64,000 nt of DNA from Succinatimonas sp. CAG:777 (GTDB taxonomy: Bacteria > Pseudomonadota > Gammaproteobacteria > Enterobacterales > Succinivibrionaceae), in the NCBI GenBank assembly GCA_000431835.1, contig HF987957.1, positions 8,635 to 72,634 of the forward strand. Reading direction: 5' to 3'. Positions 61,164 through 64,000 of the stretch are shown here, in pieces. Position 1 is the stretch's first letter. Each line of letters begins with the position of its first letter. The notes beneath the pieces were generated by a model. That model did not search any database. It was given only the letters and a program-made list of their open reading frames with translations, and was not told the DNA's origin. The position numbers were made by a program, and so were the translations under genes.

Positions 61164-61781
61164 TTACCATAAATCTTTATAAATAGTTTGATCTTGTGGC
61201 TCCGATTTAGCCTTACCCTCTGTAAGCCCTGTAAGTCTGAGTTTTGCATCTATATTTCCATCCGGCTTATCAGAGTCAATTTTGTCTACATCAGCATAAA
61301 ACTTGTCAAAATTGCCTAAATTCTCATGTTCTGTCTTGATATATGTATCATCCGTATCAAGCATGTACTCTACTGTGAACTCTAACTGTACACACCACAT
61401 GGCGGGAGTGGATGATGTATCAATAACTCTGTAATTTGCGTATTCATATACACACTGAGGATCGCCATTAGGAGCCCACCCTAACAAAGCTTTGAAAACC
61501 TCATCTTTTAAATCTTCAATTTTGTCTGCGCCTTCCTGTCCTCGAACATCAAGACTAGGAACACATAGAACCACAGCTATAGTCGCTGTTATTAACTGCT
61601 TATATGAGTTTTCTGAACTCTGTAGGGTTTTAGGATCTTCTGACTGGGTAAATACATAAGCACATGGAAGTTTCTCAGGGTGAACAACTGACAGGCTGAC
61701 CCATTGAAGTGCCCCATAGACACGTTTGCTAAGTGATGGGCATCGCTCTCTTAAAGCTTTGATAGTTGAGCTGACTCGCAT
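61164..61781 (-). CDS. Tail terminator-like protein, Mu gp37 family
   Basis: A 205-residue protein in the position of Mu gp37. It has CPSLSKRVYGALQW at the start, an AYVFTQSEDP strand, a central VVLCVPSLDVRGQEGADKIE and LLGWAPNGDPQCVYEYANYR, which is the clearest family segment. It probably caps the tail tube at the head side. The last 55 residues are hydrophilic and variable. Sheath lies 22 bases downstream; no gp38-like small gene is present between them. Confidence 0.82.
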   Translation of the reverse strand: MRVSSTIKALRERCPSLSKRVYGALQWVSLSVVHPEKLPCAYVFTQSEDPKTLQSSENSYKQLITATIAVVLCVPSLDVRGQEGADKIEDLKDEVFKALLGWAPNGDPQCVYEYANYRVIDTSSTPAMWCVQLEFTVEYMLDTDDTYIKTEHENLGNFDKFYADVDKIDSDKPDGNIDAKLRLTGLTEGKAKSEPQDQTIYKDLW

Positions 61782-61782
61782 C

Positions 61783-62208
61783 TTATTTTCTCCAAATTTT
61801 TATGCCCTCTGTCATAGCGTTGTCTATGATTTCTTTTATTTGTTTTTCGTTCTGGGTCGTTGCTGTTTCAATAAAGTTTTTTCTTGGTTTAAGTCGTCCG
61901 TCTTTTCGACCATAATTTAAAACCGCAGGATAAAAGAAACTGTCTTCAATCGTTGATACTTGTACACGTGACCACAGATGATCTTTTCTTTTAGAATTTT
62001 TAATACGGACATGACGTCGCATACGCCCTGTATTACGTCCAGGATATTCGCCAGCTTTTGAGGGGCCCTTTGCTGAAATCAGTTTTTTAGACTGCTGCTG
62101 TACGATTTTGGATGCCTTTTTGAGACCTGTCATTACGATTTTTCTGTCAAAATCCATGACATCAAGGCCTTTAGGCATTTTTATACCTACATGAAAGAAC
62201 TCACCCAT
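61783..62208 (-). CDS. HK97 gp10-like head-tail joining protein
   Basis: A 141-residue basic protein of the HK97 gp10 / minor capsid-tail completion type. Family features are DFDRKIVMTGLKKASKIVQQ, SKAGEYPGRNTGRMRRHVRI and NYGRKDGRLKPRKNFIETA. Its start overlaps the upstream head-closure gene by eight bases. It acts in joining the filled head to the tail. Confidence 0.82.
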   Translation of the reverse strand: MGEFFHVGIKMPKGLDVMDFDRKIVMTGLKKASKIVQQQSKKLISAKGPSKAGEYPGRNTGRMRRHVRIKNSKRKDHLWSRVQVSTIEDSFFYPAVLNYGRKDGRLKPRKNFIETATTQNEKQIKEIIDNAMTEGIKIWRK

Positions 62209-62602
62209 CTGCTAACCCCGCCATATTGTTAGCGTTTACAGTTTCGTTTTGAATTTCACCGAGTTCACGAGCTTCAACCATGGTAAAAAAGTTCTGACCA
62301 TTGCACTGTGTTACCCTAATAGGAATATATGTAATATCGCCTTCTTTTATCAGAATACTTCGGCTTAAACTTCTTGCATCTGTCATTCCTTTAACAGAAC
62401 GGAACCAGAAACGGTGTGTAGTTTTGTTTTCTGTCTGAATATTATTGAAATACATTGAGCCTGTAGGTTCAATTTTGCAGAACACTGTACATATAAGCTC
62501 ATCAATACTCTCAACTTCATGACCGTTAACAGGATGATCAATTCGAGAATATATGCTGACTCTGTGCCTTAATTCTCCAGCGGTGGGAATTGATACGCTC
62601 AT
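62201..62602 (-). CDS. Phage head closure / head-tail adaptor protein
   Basis: A 133-residue protein with AGELRHRVSIYSRIDHPVNG at the N-terminus and HRFWFRSVKGMTDARSLS in the middle, matching the phage head-closure (SPP1 gp16 / HK97 gp7-like) family. It seals the portal after packaging. Overlaps the connector gene stop by one base and the gp10-like gene start by eight. Confidence 0.88.
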   Translation of the reverse strand: MSVSIPTAGELRHRVSIYSRIDHPVNGHEVESIDELICTVFCKIEPTGSMYFNNIQTENKTTHRFWFRSVKGMTDARSLSRSILIKEGDITYIPIRVTQCNGQNFFTMVEARELGEIQNETVNANNMAGLADG

Positions 62603-62964
62603 TACTCATCCTCTCGAATATATTTGATATAAGGGTCAAGAAGGTGCTTATGAAAGGTGCTGTATGTCCCCTGTTCTGACAGTTCTCTGTGTGCGTATAA
62701 ATCGCCTACAAGGCATAAAATAAACTGCTTAACAGTTAATGGGATGTCACCATTAGGCGATAAAGTTGACACAGCCTCATCATCGAATCTTTTAATAATT
62801 TCTCTCTGTAAAATCTGCTCTGCCTGTTCTGTAGCTACAATAATGTAATTACGAATAAGATCATCTTCAAATGTATCATCGACCCTTAACTGAGTTTTAG
62901 CCTCTTCAAGAGTACATGGAGTCTGAGAGATATCAGTTATTGGGCTTGGAGTGTAAAGAGACAT
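62602..62964 (-). CDS. Head-tail connector protein (HK97 gp6-like)
   Basis: A 120-residue helical protein of the gp6/QLRG family: TLEEAKTQLRVDDTFEDDLI near residue 18, then YIIVATEQAEQILQREI and IPLTVKQFILCLVGDLYAHR. It forms the first ring below the portal. It is separated from the capsid gene by the terminator at 62981-63002, so its expression needs read-through or another promoter. Confidence 0.9.
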   Translation of the reverse strand: MSLYTPSPITDISQTPCTLEEAKTQLRVDDTFEDDLIRNYIIVATEQAEQILQREIIKRFDDEAVSTLSPNGDIPLTVKQFILCLVGDLYAHRELSEQGTYSTFHKHLLDPYIKYIREDE

Positions 62965-62980
62965 TATTAAAAAATCCTAT

Positions 62981-63002
62981 AAAAAAGGGGGCATATGCCC
63001 CC
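62981..63002 (-). terminator. Terminator after the capsid gene
   Basis: On the minus strand GGGGGCA and TGCCCCC form a nearly uninterrupted stem (62987-63002) followed by TTTTTT. It lies 22 bases past the capsid stop and would raise capsid mRNA relative to downstream genes. Confidence 0.88.
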
Positions 63003-63023
63003 AATACTGACTACAAGCAAAAA

Positions 63024-64000
63024 TTATGCAGTTACTGGAATAGCAAAATCACCACCGTTAATTGCCTGTGGCATCTCGTAAGCAACGCCTAAACGACGCT
63101 CAACTCTGATAGTGATTAAGTTCTGAGTGAAGTTAACATTGTCTGAATCTGACATTGCAACGTTTAGAGCCTGTCTGTCGTATACAGTGGCACCTAAAGA
63201 GATGTTGCCTAAGATATACTTGCCGGCAGTTACAGATGCAGAAGTTACAACAGGGATACCCCATAATGACTTAGTTGCAACTGACTGAGGACCACCTAAG
63301 ATGTAACGCTTCTGACCATCTTTTAACATTGCAAGCTTTGTCCAATCAGATGGATTTAACAGGATCACTTCTGGAGTAATGTATCTACCCTCAAGCTCTG
63401 CCTTATTCTTTAATACGAAGTCAAACAGAGTTGAATCTGCTGCAAAATCTTTAGCTACAATCTGCTTACCTGTAACAGGATCATTATAGTTACCAGCGTG
63501 GAGTAAACCTTCAAGTTCAGTTGAACCGCCTGTACCGGTAACGAGCTGAGAATCAACACGAGCCTGTAAACCGTACTGCATCTTCTGCTCAATATAAGCA
63601 GCCAAAGCTGGAGCGTCTGCTGCAAGCTGATTTGTGATTCTTGTCCAGTGGGCAATAGTTACAATCTTTGCAGTTGCAAGTGAAGTAGCCCCGAATACAG
63701 ATTCAGGTTTATCATTCTTTTCAGCTACAAGTGCAGCATTGTTTGTAAATGAACCTTCCTTGACGTATTCAACTGAATTTGAAGTTACAGGCACATGAGG
63801 GAATAAGTTCTCAATAATCAATGGAGCTTCTGGAGAAACAACCATACCAGGCTTTCTGTAGGCTGGAATATTGCCATAATCTGAAGTCGCAGCATTAGTG
63901 TCAGCTTTCTTTTCAAAAGTAAATAATGCTTTTCGATTATTACTAAAATTCTCAAATGCTGCAGACTTGGTAAATGCCTGTCCTAGTGAAAGAGATGCTG
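63024..64000 (-). CDS. Major capsid protein, HK97 fold (5' end outside the window)
   Basis: Partial: the frame stays open to the window edge. The first visible codons read ASLSLGQAFTKSAAFENFSNNRKA, a few residues at a time typical of the start of the mature HK97-type shell protein; the ATG at 63845 is internal. Conserved segments are PLIIENLFPHVPVTSNSVEY (E-loop region), VTIAHWTRITNQLAADAPAL, then TGTGGSTELEGLLHAGNYN, LNPSDWTKLAMLKDGQKRY, GIPVVTSASVTAGKYILGN and RVERRLGVAYEMPQAI at the end. An upstream scaffold or protease domain would be encoded past 64000. Confidence 0.92.
   Translation of the reverse strand, partial: ASLSLGQAFTKSAAFENFSNNRKALFTFEKKADTNAATSDYGNIPAYRKPGMVVSPEAPLIIENLFPHVPVTSNSVEYVKEGSFTNNAALVAEKNDKPESVFGATSLATAKIVTIAHWTRITNQLAADAPALAAYIEQKMQYGLQARVDSQLVTGTGGSTELEGLLHAGNYNDPVTGKQIVAKDFAADSTLFDFVLKNKAELEGRYITPEVILLNPSDWTKLAMLKDGQKRYILGGPQSVATKSLWGIPVVTSASVTAGKYILGNISLGATVYDRQALNVAMSDSDNVNFTQNLITIRVERRLGVAYEMPQAINGGDFAIPVTA

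Larger units (their letters stand above)
46985..64000. mobile_element. Prophage with HK97-type head and Mu-like contractile tail (left part)
   Basis: Starts at the 3' part of tRNA-Ser and runs out of the window. Integrase on the plus strand is followed by late genes on the minus strand, so the right-to-left order is capsid, connector, head closure, gp10-like, tail terminator, sheath, tube, E/E', tape measure, DNA-circulation/gp43, gp44, gp45/V, gp46, J/gp47, gp48, tail fibre and small accessory ORFs. A lambdoid/HK97-like head with a Mu-like tail is the SfV type. The exact left end and attR cannot be set from this window; terminase, portal, lysis and regulation lie beyond it. Confidence 0.93.

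Overview
The window is AT-rich chromosomal DNA from an anaerobic, fermentative gammaproteobacterium. The gene content points to the gut family Succinivibrionaceae or a close relative; this is inferred, not proven. Housekeeping genes are of gammaproteobacterial type (mfd, eno, sstT, uup, a fused rlmKL, rnm/yciV). They sit beside genes typical of strict anaerobes: pyruvate formate-lyase, class I iron-sulfur fumarase, class III fructose-1,6-bisphosphatase, an iron-dependent alcohol dehydrogenase, and a GGGtGRT protein with its NifU-like partner.

Layout. 1-7.6 kb: 5' part of pflB, fbp, Fe-ADH, a broken Wzz-type chain-length gene and an orphan polyamine-binding protein. 7.6-21 kb: a DUF6056-like membrane protein with a small partner, mfd, fumarase with a structured leader, an unknown membrane-anchored protein, an AAA-like/PD-(D/E)XK protein, a DUF945-like protein and enolase. 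21-32.5 kb: the rnm-uup-rlmKL operon, an ion transporter with a riboswitch-like leader, a broken Rpn-type nuclease gene, the GGGtGRT/NifU-like pair and sstT. 32.9-36.2 kb: an MBOAT/SGNH acyl-transfer pair and a decayed GH31 glycosidase.

36.6-45.9 kb holds nine co-directional genes for a Trb/VirB-type type IV secretion system: VirB11, B2, B3, B4, B8, B9, B10, B5-like and B6. The cluster ends 16 bases from the 3' end of tRNA-Pro(UGG). It has no relaxase, VirD4 coupling protein, VirB1, VirB7 or integrase, and ordinary chromosomal genes flank it on both sides. This orphan machine, whose pilin carries an unusual long tail, is the strongest candidate here for an undescribed system.

From about 47.0 kb to the window end is the left part of a prophage inserted at tRNA-Ser(GGA). 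A tyrosine integrase reads rightward. Late genes read leftward: HK97-type capsid and connectors, then a Mu-like contractile tail, the SfV-type combination. The tail module has a -1 frameshift tail-chaperone pair, a tape measure with three exact-period repeats, a moron with its own promoter and terminator, and two tiny conserved phage ORFs (CD1375-like and a 52-residue NrdD-like peptide). Terminase, lysis and regulatory genes would lie past 64000.

Three decayed genes (wzz-like, rpn-like, GH31) show ongoing gene loss outside the prophage. I saw no rRNA, CRISPR array or intact insertion sequence.
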